Shown: positions 1 to 9,528 of the stretch, piece after piece | How the letters are laid out: each line of letters begins with the position of its first letter | How positions within the stretch are numbered: position 1 is the first letter of the stretch | Source: Aralia elata | Taxonomy: Eukaryota; Streptophyta; Magnoliopsida; Apiales; Araliaceae | Direction: 5' to 3' | DNA: 64,000 nt | Assembly: GCA_034770075.1 (NCBI GenBank) | Contig: CM068386.1 | Span: 48,821,808-48,885,807 of the forward strand | Made by a program: the position numbers and the translations under genes | The notes under the pieces: generated by a model | What the model saw: only the letters and a program-made list of their open reading frames with translations | The model's database searches: none | Told to the model about the DNA's origin: nothing

Positions 1-1383
1 CTTAAGCCAAAGCGTAAATTTCATACTCTGTTCTTCGAGTTCTTGACAAGTTTTACAAAAATCATTCCTACGAACTCGTTTTAACTCCTTTTTACTCCAT
101 TCTAACTGGGTTAGCTTCGTAACCCATGGAACTACAATACCATAACAACAAATAAAATTAACAAACATGAAATCATAGCTTTATAGTTCTCTAAAATGGT
201 CCGAATGTCCAAAGTCCATGTTTTGTCCATTGTTCTTGCTCCATTAAGCCAAGGTAAGGATTTCTTGTATTTTTGTTCCACTTTGATGTTATTAATGACT
301 TCTATAGTCTCTTAACAACATTTACAAACAATCATAACAAACAAAAACACCAAGAATCGTCATAAATCCGACCCACAAGCTTAAGAGCTCAAAACTAAGA
401 AAAACTTGAAAATCTTAACAAGAAATCGAATGGAAAGGATTTGGTTGGTTGTTTACCTCTGTAAATGCTTCCTAGAGGTTAAGAAGGTTGCTAGGCTTGC
501 TTGGCTTGAGTTTTTCTTGCTTGGACTCTCTTCTTCTTCCACCCGTGCCTTCTTCTTCCTCCTTTCTTTTTCCGGCGACTCCTCTTCTTTTCCGGCGACC
601 TTCTCCTTCTTTCTTCTTCCTCTTTGCAGCTCTCTCCCTCTCTCTCTCTCTCCCTCTCTATCTGCTGATGGTAGTTTGAATGGGATGCAAGAGAGAATTG
701 GAATGGTTTGAATGGGATGGGAGAACTGGAGTAATTTTGGTAGAAAATAGGAGTGAGGCTCAAGGTGGCGCCGACAACTCTCCACTCTCTCATTTCCTAG
801 CAATTTGATTGGTTGTTGGGTTTTGGTTGGTTCCCTCTTGGAGTAACAAGCCAAAATAAATACCCAAATATACAAAAATATATCCGAAAACTCTCACTTT
901 TGTACCAAAACTGGTAAATAACTCTACCCAAAATTAAAATAGGTACTCCTATAAAATATTGGGATGCATAAAAATAATTATTATGGGATTTGTCCAAATA
1001 TTCGGAACACCCATATAATACATTTCGGATACGGACAAAATCACGTATCAGCTCAAATAAAATTTCTAACACTTGGAAAAATTATTCGTACGCATACACG
1101 TATTTATAAAATTTATTAAAATCGAAAAAGACACAAAAATATTATGACGTGAATAATGCCTCGGGAAACGTGTCCCATGAATAGTGATTTAGCGACACTA
1201 CGCGAAATCAATTATTCACTTAATCAACACTATAATACGTAAAATTTCATGCATTCACATAATCTAGGTTGTCACACAAACTTTAAACATACAACACAAA
1301 AATAATATTAATAAAATATAATATATTCATTAATATTCAAAAATTCGAATTACAAGACAATTTCAGAATTTTCGGTCGTTACA
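1..1383 (-). mobile_element. Partial LTR of a Tekay-like gypsy family, reverse orientation, cut by window start
   Basis: This is the reverse complement of the first ~1.4 kb of the solo LTR at 54784-58104. It ends on the plus strand with GGTCGTTACA, the complement of the LTR start TGTAACGACC. It is followed by array unit A, whose uninterrupted counterpart is at 53453, so the insertion point is 1383/1384 and the expected duplicated target is TTATT. The GA-rich tract (here CT-rich, about 510-665) and the donor-like AG|GTAAAC (reverse complement around 450-458) are conserved with the other copy. The remainder lies outside the window, so whether it is a solo LTR or part of a full element is unknown. 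Open frames inside are not credible genes. Confidence 0.85.
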
Positions 1384-1743
1384 TTATTGACTATCATTAC
1401 TGCTTTTGGTAGTGACTTCAATATAATGTAGTCTGAATTCACCTTGACATCAGATGATTCAGTGCTTTAGATGAATTTGCATTGCGAAAGGAAACGCAAA
1501 GAAAACAATAAAAAATACTACTTATGGGTATACATTAATTAGTGAATAAAAGATACAAACTATGTATTTTTTGCTTAAAGGGTCGTGTAGGCATCACTGT
1601 ATTTTTTGTGTTCTGTCTTTTGTAAAGTTAACTAATTATACATGGTTATGATGATTTTGGGTATTGAATGATGGTTGTTTTGGTGGTTTGGATATGTATT
1701 GATGATTGTAAGTTTTGTAGACACGTTTAGATTTTTCTGGATA

Positions 1744-1993
1744 TCTATTTTAAAAGGAAACTCTGCCGAAATTTCTTGAAATTAGTAGCGACTAGCTTGA
1801 TGTTTTGGTGATTAGATATGTATTGATGATTGAGTATGTATTAATTATTGTGATAGTATGGTGAATTACGATAATTGTTATGTCTGATTGTAAATTATTT
1901 TAGGTTGCAAATAGTCTTTAGGTAATGTAACACTTTTTGAATTTTAATCTAATTTTTCGTTACGTCGTGCCTTCAGGCACGGGCAATTACTAG
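1744..1993 (+). mobile_element. Short Helitron-like element, or 3' part of a longer one (array copy A)
   Basis: The 3' end has the perfect hairpin CGTGCCTTCAGGCACG (1966-1981) followed by nine bases and CTAG (1990-1993) with a T next to it, which is the known form of Helitron 3' ends. A candidate 5' end, A|TCTATTTTAAAAGG, begins at 1744 and resembles plant Helitron starts (TC after A). That would make a 250 bp non-autonomous element, with no Rep/helicase coding. Because the array breaks exactly at CTAG in copy C, the 5' end may instead lie far upstream and include the whole 1.8 kb unit. Confidence 0.6.
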
Positions 1994-2085
1994 TAATATT
2001 AATAATACTGATAATAATAATATTAATAATACTGATAATAATAATAATAATACTGATAATAATAATAATTATTATTCATATAATA
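1994..2085. repeat. AT-rich microsatellite-like tract after the Helitron end
   Basis: The tract is built from AATAAT and ATACTGATAATA words directly after the CTAG. The same tract follows the CTAG in unit B (54055-54133) but is absent after the CTAG of unit C. The stretch from here to about 2560 is AT-rich and I see no gene in it. Confidence 0.8.
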
Positions 2086-2566
2086 ATAATTTTAATAATT
2101 TTTATATTTTATAAAAACTTTAATAATAATAATATTTTTATTTTTTGAATTTTAATTTAATTGTTAGAATCATCCAATTTTGTGCATGATCATGTCCATG
2201 AATTTTATTATAATAAGCTTTTCCAATAATAAAAGTTGGACATTCAACTAATAATCATTAAAACAAGCTAATAGTGACTTCTGTACTTTTCAAAAGAAAA
2301 AAAGAAGCTAACATTGTTGAATTGTTGTTTGCTATGGAATTATCTTGATGTTTTTCTGTATATTGAATTTCCTCATTGTGCTTTTGTATGATAGTTGGTA
2401 CTAATTATATATCATCTAGAATGGTATAATGATGCTCATGTGTAAATTTTCAGATTTCTATTTAAATGTGTTGAACTTTGGTCAAGTCTGGAGTCTACGT
2501 TGTGACTATTTAAAAATTTGTTTTTGATCCTATAGTATGTTTATATTTGATTTAAAATAATAGAAT

Positions 2567-2733
2567 ATGGTAATGACCATACAAGTGATGCAAAACCTGA
2601 ACGATGAAGAAAATTACCCAATTTATAAACTGGGAGTTGCCCTTTTGTTGACGAGGCTTATGATTGTCAAAGCAATGGAAGAAAAGATTCTCTGTATACG
2701 AATTGTCGATGGAAGCCGGATGGATGTGATATT
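2567..2733 (+). pseudogene. Captured TBL (PMR5 N-terminal domain) exon fragment, unit A copy
   Basis: The sequence aligns with the clearer copy at 54616-54783 but has lost one base near 2631, where AAACTGGGAG stands for AAACTAGGGAG, so the frame is broken. After the lesion the frame reads the conserved TBL words for CPFVDEAYDCQ and RWKPDGCDI. TBL proteins are Golgi polysaccharide O-acetyltransferases. Only part of the N-terminal cysteine-rich domain is present, with no GDS or DxxH catalytic motif, so this is a non-functional passenger fragment. The outer copia inserted directly after the GATATT coding the last D-I. The next bases of the exon continue at 42075. Confidence 0.7.
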
Positions 2734-2857
2734 TGTTAGGTTTGTATATAACGCGAGCATGCAATCAAATTATATAAATAGAGCGGAAGCGCGATAAAAC
2801 GGATTTTAAAATTTTTATACAAACCATCACCATGATCGATCAATGTGCTCAATTAGC
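2734..2857 (-). repeat. Outer copia left (3') LTR, first piece
   Basis: It starts TGTTAGGTTTG after the ATATT target duplication and breaks at the Tat insertion. The Tat target duplication is TTAGC (2853-2857) on this side and TTAAC (21226-21230) on the other, one base different. The LTR resumes at 21231. The same bases are uninterrupted at 28519-28642. Confidence 0.92.
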
Positions 2858-4928
2858 TGTCGACGCCGGGTTTTTCTCGTCTTTAGTCCTTTTCCTATTT
2901 TAGCCTTTTGGGTTTAGGTGATTTTGGGGAAAAGGTCGGCATTAATGTTGACGGGGTTTTGAAAGATCATTTTTTATGATGAGCCAATTAACTTGAGTCG
3001 CCAGTTGGTATATTTGAAATGGATGTACCAACTCATCCGAGTTTCTGTTTTTTTATAAATCGCTGGCTCATATGTGACTCCGAATTAATTGGTCTGCAAA
3101 CCGAGATTCATAGAGTTCGGGGGCTTGCTTAAGCGAGGGGAAGGTGTTAGGCACCCCCCGACTTCCGTGAAACACGGTTACCGCAATCTTGATGCTTTCC
3201 TATCCTCCAATTCACGAAATATGTATGTGTGCGGGTGTGTGTGTGTGCCTATGTGAATATTGTGGTGAGTTTGTATGAAAGAATCATTTGGATTTTAAGG
3301 GAAAATCGTGCTTTAGTTTGAGAATGCTTCAAAATGTCTTTTCGGCATATACGAGAAAGCTTTATTTCTTTATGAGAAAGATTTGATTTTAATTGACAAA
3401 AGCTATGAGATTTTTTCATTAAGTGTTGTTTTGGTAAAACATGAACTTATTAAACCTCAGCCAAAATAGGAATCGAGATTTATACGTTGCTTTCATGAAA
3501 TGAAGGGCAATTTCTAAGATCTCTTTCGCCCTATGTATCAAGGTTTAATAAAACGTTTATTTCTTTTTATAAACCATTTTTTGTGATATTTGGAAACAAC
3601 TTCTCTTTAGCTTTCTCGTAAAATAGGAATCGACTTTCATTAGCATTTCCAATTCTTAGCCTCATGACGCTAACACCCTACTTTGATTAATTTTAGAAAA
3701 TCTTTATTGTTTTGGCTTTGAAATCTTTTGCTTGGTGTTACAAATCAAATTAAATATCAAACGCGTAGGGGGCTATTCACGGGCATGTAAGCCATCAAAA
3801 TATCCCCGAACGCCAACAATCACATATTTCACTACTATGGGGCCTTAAACCCGATTCTCGCCTTAGCGTCGTTTTAAGGCCCAACGATTACATGTTACAA
3901 AAAACGAGCACCTTGCAACTATTACATATGTCAAAACGTCCATCATCGGATTTGGACCACGGGGTCGCGTTCCTAGGCTCACATCCGGAATTATTACATG
4001 CCTCCCAAAATGAATACTACCAAAATAACCAACACGGATTTGCCTAATACCCCATGATATTCGAAAATGATAATCTAAATAAATTACACCCAATAAATCA
4101 TCATAAACAAACTAGAAATTTCACCAATTGGATATCCTCGGGTTATTAGGAAGAATTTTGTTCCGATGGAACCCTCACTAATAATCCCTAATCCATTATC
4201 CCACCATAAATTCCATGAAAACTACATTTAATTCGACCAAATACTATGATATAAATTGCTATAAGAAAAGGAATTTTCACCTTGCAAATGATCTCAAATG
4301 GATGAAAACTTGTGTATTTGAATAGGATGAGGAGTATATTTGATACAATCAAAAATCAAAAAAAATATAAATCCTCTCTTTTTTCTCTCTTTTCTCCCTA
4401 TTTGATTGCAAAAATTTTCTCTTTTTCCTCTCTATTTCCGTGCTTCTTGCTGCTAAATTCTCCTTCTTCTCTCCAAATTCTTTCAACTTCCAACTCTTTG
4501 TATGCTGCAACGAAACTGAGCTGAAATAGGCTGGCTGGCCGCCTGCCTTCTACTCACCTGATTTCGAGTTCCGTGTTTCGAGTTCCGTGTTTTCAAAAGG
4601 CGCACTATTTGGCCGCAGATCAATCCGCGGCTGGACGGTTTGACTTTCTCGATTTTCGTTTCACGCCTCGATTTCCGTGCCGTAACGTCGGTTCTCGCTG
4701 ACAGGTTCGTATTCTGCAATCCGGGAATTTCTGGGAGATGTGCCACCTCATTCGGGGATGCCCGTTTCGGATGGCCCTATTGTCACGTCAGCTTTGGTCG
4801 CCAATCATTGCGGTGGTGTTGGGCGTTCGCACTTGTGCCCATTCCTTCGCTCCCGCAAACCGGTTCAATTGACGATTTTGCCCTTCTGTCATTGTTAGTA
4901 CAGGGAATGCAAAATTTGGGTGTCTACA
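2858..4928 (-). repeat. Tat element 3' LTR
   Basis: On the plus strand it runs from TGTCGACGCC to GGGTGTCTACA; in element orientation it starts TGTAGACACCC. It matches 19155-21225 base for base over most of its length. It holds a conserved stretch with AAGGTGTTAGGCACCCC (about 3142-3158) and a CG-rich pair of GCCGCAGATCAATCCGCGGC type (about 4612-4631). No credible coding region is seen in it. Confidence 0.95.
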
Positions 4929-4944
4929 GCTGCCCCTCTTTATC
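4929..4944 (-). other. Polypurine tract of the Tat element
   Basis: Read on the minus strand this is GATAAAGAGGGGCAGC, directly before the 3' LTR start TGTAGAC. It would prime plus-strand DNA synthesis. The rest of the gap to the minisatellite (4945-5096) shows nothing else recognisable. Confidence 0.85.
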
Positions 4945-5096
4945 ATGTTTATGCAATGCTTAATGAAATGAACAGGATAAAGAATAGACACTCGATGCAT
5001 GAATGATAGTGCACAAGGATGACAATACATACGTGATGCAACACATATGATTTATGATGCAACGCAAGATGCGATGGATGCAAAACATTTAGAAAA

Positions 5097-6530
5097 GGGT
5101 GTCGATGCGGATGATCGTCTTGTCGGGGCCGGTTATCGTCGCCGGTCACCCATCTCGTAACCCCCGGTTATCGTCGCCGGTTGGTTATCTTGTCGGAGCC
5201 AGTTTTTGTCGCCGGACATCCATCTCGTAATCGCCGGTTATCGTCGCCGGTCGATTGTTTCGTCGGGGCCGGGTATCGTCGCCGGTCACCCATCTCGTAA
5301 CCCCCGGTTATCGTCGCCGGTTGGTTATCTTGTCGGAGCCGGTTTTCGTCGCCGGACATCCATCTTATAATCGCCGGTTATCGTCGCCGGTCGATTGTCT
5401 CGTCGGGGCCGGGTATCGTCGCCGGTCACCCATCTCATAACCCCCGGTTATCGTCGCCGGTTGGTTATCTTGTCGGAGCCGGTTTTTGTCGCCGGACATC
5501 CATCTCGTAATCGCCGGTTATCGTCGCCGGTCGATTATCTCGTCGGGGCCGGGTATCGTCGCCGGGCACCCATCTCGTAACCCCCGGTTATCGTCGCCGG
5601 TTGGTTATCTTGTCGGAGCCGGTTTTCATCGCCGGACATCCATCTCGTACTCGCCGGTTATCGTCGCCGGTCGATTATCTCGTCGGGGCCGGGTATCGTC
5701 GCCGGTCACCCATCTCGTAACCCCCGGTTATCGTCGCCAGTTGGTTATCTTGTCGGAGCCGGTTTTCGTCGCCGGACATCCATCTCGTAATCGCCGGTTA
5801 TCATCGCCGGTCGATTATCTCGTCGGGGCCGGGTATCGTCGCCGGTCACCCATCTCGTAACCCCCGGTTATCGTCGCCGGTTGGTTATCTTGTCGGAGCC
5901 GGTTTTCGTCGCCGGACATCCATCTCGTAATCGCCGGTTATCGTCGCCGGTCGATTGTCTCGTCGGGGCCGGGTATCGTCGCCGGTCACCCATCTCGTAA
6001 CCCCCGGTTATCGTCGCCGGTTGGTTATCTTGTCGGAGCCGGTTTTCGTCGCCGGACATCCATCTCGTAATCGCCGGTTATCGTCGCCGGTCGATTATCT
6101 CATCGGGGCCGGGTATCGTCGCCGGTCACCCATCTCGTAACCTCCGGTTATCGTCGCCGGTTGGTTATCCTGTCGGAGCCGGTTTTTGTCGCCGGACATC
6201 CATCTCGTAATCGCCGGTTATCGTCGCCGGTCGATTGTCTCGTCGGGGCCGGGTATCGTCGCCGGTCACCCATTTCGTAACCCCCGGTTATCGTCGCCGG
6301 TTGGTTATCTTGTCGGAGCCGATTTTCGTCGCCGGACATCCATCTCGTAATCGCCGGTTATCGTCGCCGGTCGATTATCTCGTCGGGGCCGGGTATCGTC
6401 GCCGGTCACCCATCTCGTAACCCCCGGTTATCGTCGCCGGTTGGTTATCTTGTTGGAGCCGGTTTTCGTCGCCGGACATCCATCTCGTAATCGCCGGTTA
6501 TCGTCGCCGGTCGATTGTCTCGTGAGTGCC
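5097..6530. repeat. Minisatellite with nested 35/70/140 bp periodicity in the Tat 3' UTR
   Basis: About ten tandem copies of a 140 bp unit. Each unit is two diverged 70 bp halves, and each half is two diverged 35 bp monomers built round the words TATCGTCGCCGG and CCATCTCGTAA. The repeated frames that start at 5255, 5395, 5955 and 6235 are artefacts of the periodicity. Tandem repeats in the 3' untranslated region of Tat/Ogre elements are known and are thought to seed satellite DNA. The monomers decay at both edges (5097-5125 and 6520-6545). Confidence 0.95.
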
Positions 6531-6540
6531 AGGTCTCGTC

Positions 6541-7341
6541 TCTGGTCACTCGGTCGTATTGCGAAGTCGTGCTTAACACCCAATTTATCAAAATCTCGTA
6601 TTTTATTACCACATTATGAATCAAAATGGGTTTAAGAGTCGATTGAGCAAGCATTGGACAAGGGGGGACCCACTGGGGCCAGCCGCAGATGGATCTGCGG
6701 CCAGCCGCAGATTGATCTGCGGCCAAGATCGGGATTCTTAAGCGGCTCGCCCCTTCCAGATCTGTCACTTTCAACTTCGTACCCCACATAGATTCTTGCG
6801 ATTTTGCTCGTTTGCAAGGGCCTTCTGCCGATTTTTCCAACTTTCCCGCAAAAACCGCTCCGGTTAGATCGATCTACGCGCTACAGGTAACACTTTGACC
6901 GTTCACTTTTTAATTTCGTCAATGTTTTGCTATACATTTGGCTATTTACATGCTATAGATAGGAATGTATGCTTTACAATGCTACGCTATGTACTATCGT
7001 ATATACATGCTATGTATCAACTGTATGAGTCCTATTTTATGTTCATGACGCGGTCCCACATATCTGTTGTTTCCTTTTGAACGAAAATCATGCATTATGG
7101 TACTTTACATGCTGTAATTACACATATGAATGCAACTTTGATCTGTTTGAGGCTTGGATTGATGGAAAATATGTTTGGCTTATGCCTGGGATGTCCATTT
7201 TACAGACGGAACTCTGCCGATTTTTTTTTTTTTTTTATAAACATGCATCATGTTGCATTAATTCTACGATAAATATTGGAGTACTTGTGGCATAATTAAA
7301 AAAGGGAACTTACCTTCCTCCTTGCCTGCTCTGTTCCAGCT
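6541..7341 (+). other. Non-coding region upstream of the antisense PMD gene
   Basis: Directly after the minisatellite lie two inverted CG-rich pairs, GCCGCAGATGGATCTGCGGC and GCCGCAGATTGATCTGCGGC (about 6672-6723). A good donor, ACAG|GTAACA, is at 6887 and an acceptor, CTGTTCCAG, ends at 7339, two bases before the ATG at 7342. I infer a 5' untranslated exon ending at 6886 and a leader intron 6887-7339. A T16-type homopolymer lies near 7220-7236. No open frame here looks coding. Confidence 0.5.
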
Positions 7342-9314
7342 ATGGATCCCGACGCTCCTAGTAGCTCTTCTGCGTCTCGGACATCAGGTGTTCGTCGTCG
7401 TAGGGCTGCACCTGCCCCTATTCTTCCTCGGACCCGTCAGGCTCGCCGCTTGGCGGAGGCTGTCATCCGTCCCGATCATCCGAACGTCGAGGAGGCTGCT
7501 CTTCCGGAGGTTGCGGCAGAGGGTCCATCCTCCAGCACACCGGCTCCATCTCCTCATAGTGCCCCGTCTGGCGCATCTGTGCAGATACCCGATCTATTGG
7601 GTCGGGATCTCAGTCGTCACCCCTCCGCATCTCTCGTGGCTAACGAGGTATATTCAGTTCTATTCTGATTTTATTCTCAATTTCTCAATTTCCCTTTTAT
7701 CTGGACTGACCCATTGGTGATTGCCCCAGGTGCCCGAGTTTACTCAGCCGAGGGGTAACTGGTTCAACATATATTCCCTCTATACAGCTCTGCACAGTGA
7801 GTACCGGGCGGTGGTGGACTCCTGGGGCTTTCGTCACTTCTTCACCATCATTCCCCGCCAGTGCCCCTGGGGTTACATGAGGGCCTTATCAGAGCGCTGG
7901 TTCCACCAGACGCAGTCTCTTCACCTTCTGGACTGCGAGGTTGTGCTGACTCCCTGGGACTGGAGGTACATCACGGGCATCGAGTTCACTGGATCCCGCG
8001 TCCCTCTGGATCTGGACATCACTCCAGCGGAGGTCCGGGCTTTATTGGGCTTCGCCGCTGAGGACCGGGTCTTTAAGGCCCGTAGCATTCGGTCCGGTGC
8101 TTTGGCTGTCGATGCTGTCGGGGGTCTGTATGCACTGCCTATCCCAGCGGATCAGGGTACTCGGGACATTCTGTTACGGCGCTTGTTCCTGACCATTATG
8201 AGGGGTTGTTTCCTAGGGAACAACTCCTCCACCATTCATTTCAGCGTCGTAGGAGCTGTCAGAGACGTGGACCGGATCAGTGACTATGATTGGGGGTCGT
8301 TCACTTTTGCCTACTTCCTCCACGGTCTGCGTCTATGTTCGGAGGGCCAGACAGACGCTTGGCTCGGATTTTATCACTTCTTGCTGGTGAGGCTTCTTTT
8401 CCTCTTTTCTTACTGGACTTTCCTTCATTTATTTCTCTTTTCTGCATTCGTCGGTTACTCATGCTTTTCACTGTTTCTGTTCGCAGTTCTGGGCCTACGA
8501 GCGTCTTCCATGCCTGAGGCCCGTTACTACTCTTGGCCTGGACACTTATCCCCGGGGCCGGCGATGGCATCATAGCACCTTGGAGGAGGTCCCGGTATCT
8601 GGCAGCTTTGCACACTGCCGCATCCAGCTGGAGCTGATCACGGCTGCTGATGTCGTCTGGGTTCCCTACCTCCCCGAGCATCTGGCTGTGGGATCTGATG
8701 ATGGGCATCCTTCTGGCCCGGAGTTCGTACTTTCCACCCGTCGCCTCACTTTGCAGAGTGTTGGAGGATGGGTGATGTACCTAGGGGAGCGCGCATTCAG
8801 ATGCATTACTGGAGAGATCCGCATCCCGCATTCCCTTCCTTTCACTACTTCCTGGCCGTTGGATTCTCAGCCTTCGGAGATCATGCTAGCCGGGGAGGAT
8901 GGTCAGATGCTGTCTACAGGTCCCAGTATGAGCGAGGCCTTCCGGACCTGGTAGGTGCCTCGCACCATCGGTCCTCAGACCCGAGCCACTTTCTTTCTTG
9001 GGGATATGGTTCCAGGCTCGGTGATGATGACTGATTGGGCCGCATGCGTTCGGACTCCCACTCATGCCGAGCAGATTGCCACTTTGACCCGTCAGGTGGA
9101 GCAGTTGTCGCTGTATCTTCGGGTGTTAGGCCGGACTCCAGAGGATGCTTACGCCTACGATCCTGACGGTGCGGGTTATGACGCGGGCCCGAGCTCATCT
9201 GATGCCACAGCGCAACCATACATCCCCGACATGAACTTTGGGCCTCCGACTTCGACGACCCCAGGGGATCAGTTTGAGGATCCTGCTTTCATAGATGAGA
9301 TTGACTTTATTTAG
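7342..9314 (+). CDS. Plant mobile domain (PMD) protein, spliced, antisense to gag-pol, with one internal stop
   Basis: Three exons can be read: 7342-7647, intron 7648-7729 (GAG|GTATAT to CCCCAG), 7730-8386, intron 8387-8486 (GTGAGG to TTCGCAG), and 8487 onward. Both introns are phase 0. Exon 1 codes a basic, Ser/Pro-rich tail. Exons 2-3 carry the PMD (aminotransferase-like) fold, with typical words such as LHLLDCEVVLTPWDWRYITG and, at the start of exon 3, FWAYERLPCLRP. A TAG at 8952-8954 interrupts the frame, but the same frame stays open to 9314, with a short coiled stretch near the end. PMD proteins occur in host silencing factors (MAIL1/MAIN) and in transposons. The role here is unknown. 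The start ATG follows a splice acceptor by two bases. Confidence 0.75.
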
Positions 9315-9528
9315 ATCAGGATAGGATAGGGCTTTTGTACCTGCACCTGTTTAGATTCATTTTCCATTTTATGCACTATGTACTGAACTCATTTATTTAT
9401 TTATGCACAATTTTTATCTTTTATCTCTATGAAATTCATTCGCATTATTATTAACTGTATGATGCATGCTTTTTATTTATGGATATAAATGACCCCTGTA
9501 CAGTCTTTTTGATACTAATTTTTCACAG
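9315..9528 (+). other. Spacer between the two antisense genes, ending in a splice acceptor
   Basis: The spacer is AT-rich. It ends with a branch-point-like CTAAT, a pyrimidine run and TTTTCACAG (to 9528), directly against the ATG of the next gene. I infer that the second gene is reached by splicing from an upstream exon, perhaps the leader exon ending at 6886. Confidence 0.45.

Larger units (their letters stand above)
1384..2733 (+). mobile_element. Helitron-like tandem array, unit A, first segment
   Basis: The segment is repeated with high similarity at 53453-54783 and, up to the CTAG, at 61320-61920. It contains a Helitron-type 3' end, an AT-rich trinucleotide tract, and a TBL gene fragment. 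It is interrupted at 2733 by the outer copia and resumes at 42075, then is interrupted again at 42380 and resumes at 53288. The segment 2340-2560 is itself similar to 42180-42380, so the unit also contains an older internal duplication. Confidence 0.75.

Noticed and set aside
406..875. Overlapping frames of 100-140 residues on both strands
   Set aside because: They lie in the GA-rich leader tract of an LTR. The low-complexity sequence gives long Ser/Phe or Lys/Glu runs, and the frame is not kept in the other LTR copy.
5097..6530. CRISPR-like look of regular repeats
   Set aside because: Repeats are contiguous diverged monomers without unique spacers, and the context is a plant retrotransposon.
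5168..6840. Several 61-131 residue frames in both strands of the minisatellite
   Set aside because: They recur with the 140 bp period and come from the absence of stops in the repeat, not from selection.
8942..8982. A third intron in the PMD gene removing the TAG (GTAGGT to CCTCAG)
   Set aside because: It would be only about 35 bases, shorter than plant introns can be spliced.
8768..9034. Alternative +2 frame at the end of the PMD gene as evidence of a frameshift instead of a stop
   Set aside because: The frame of exon 3 continues to 9314 after a single TAG with sensible composition, which is simpler than two frameshifts.
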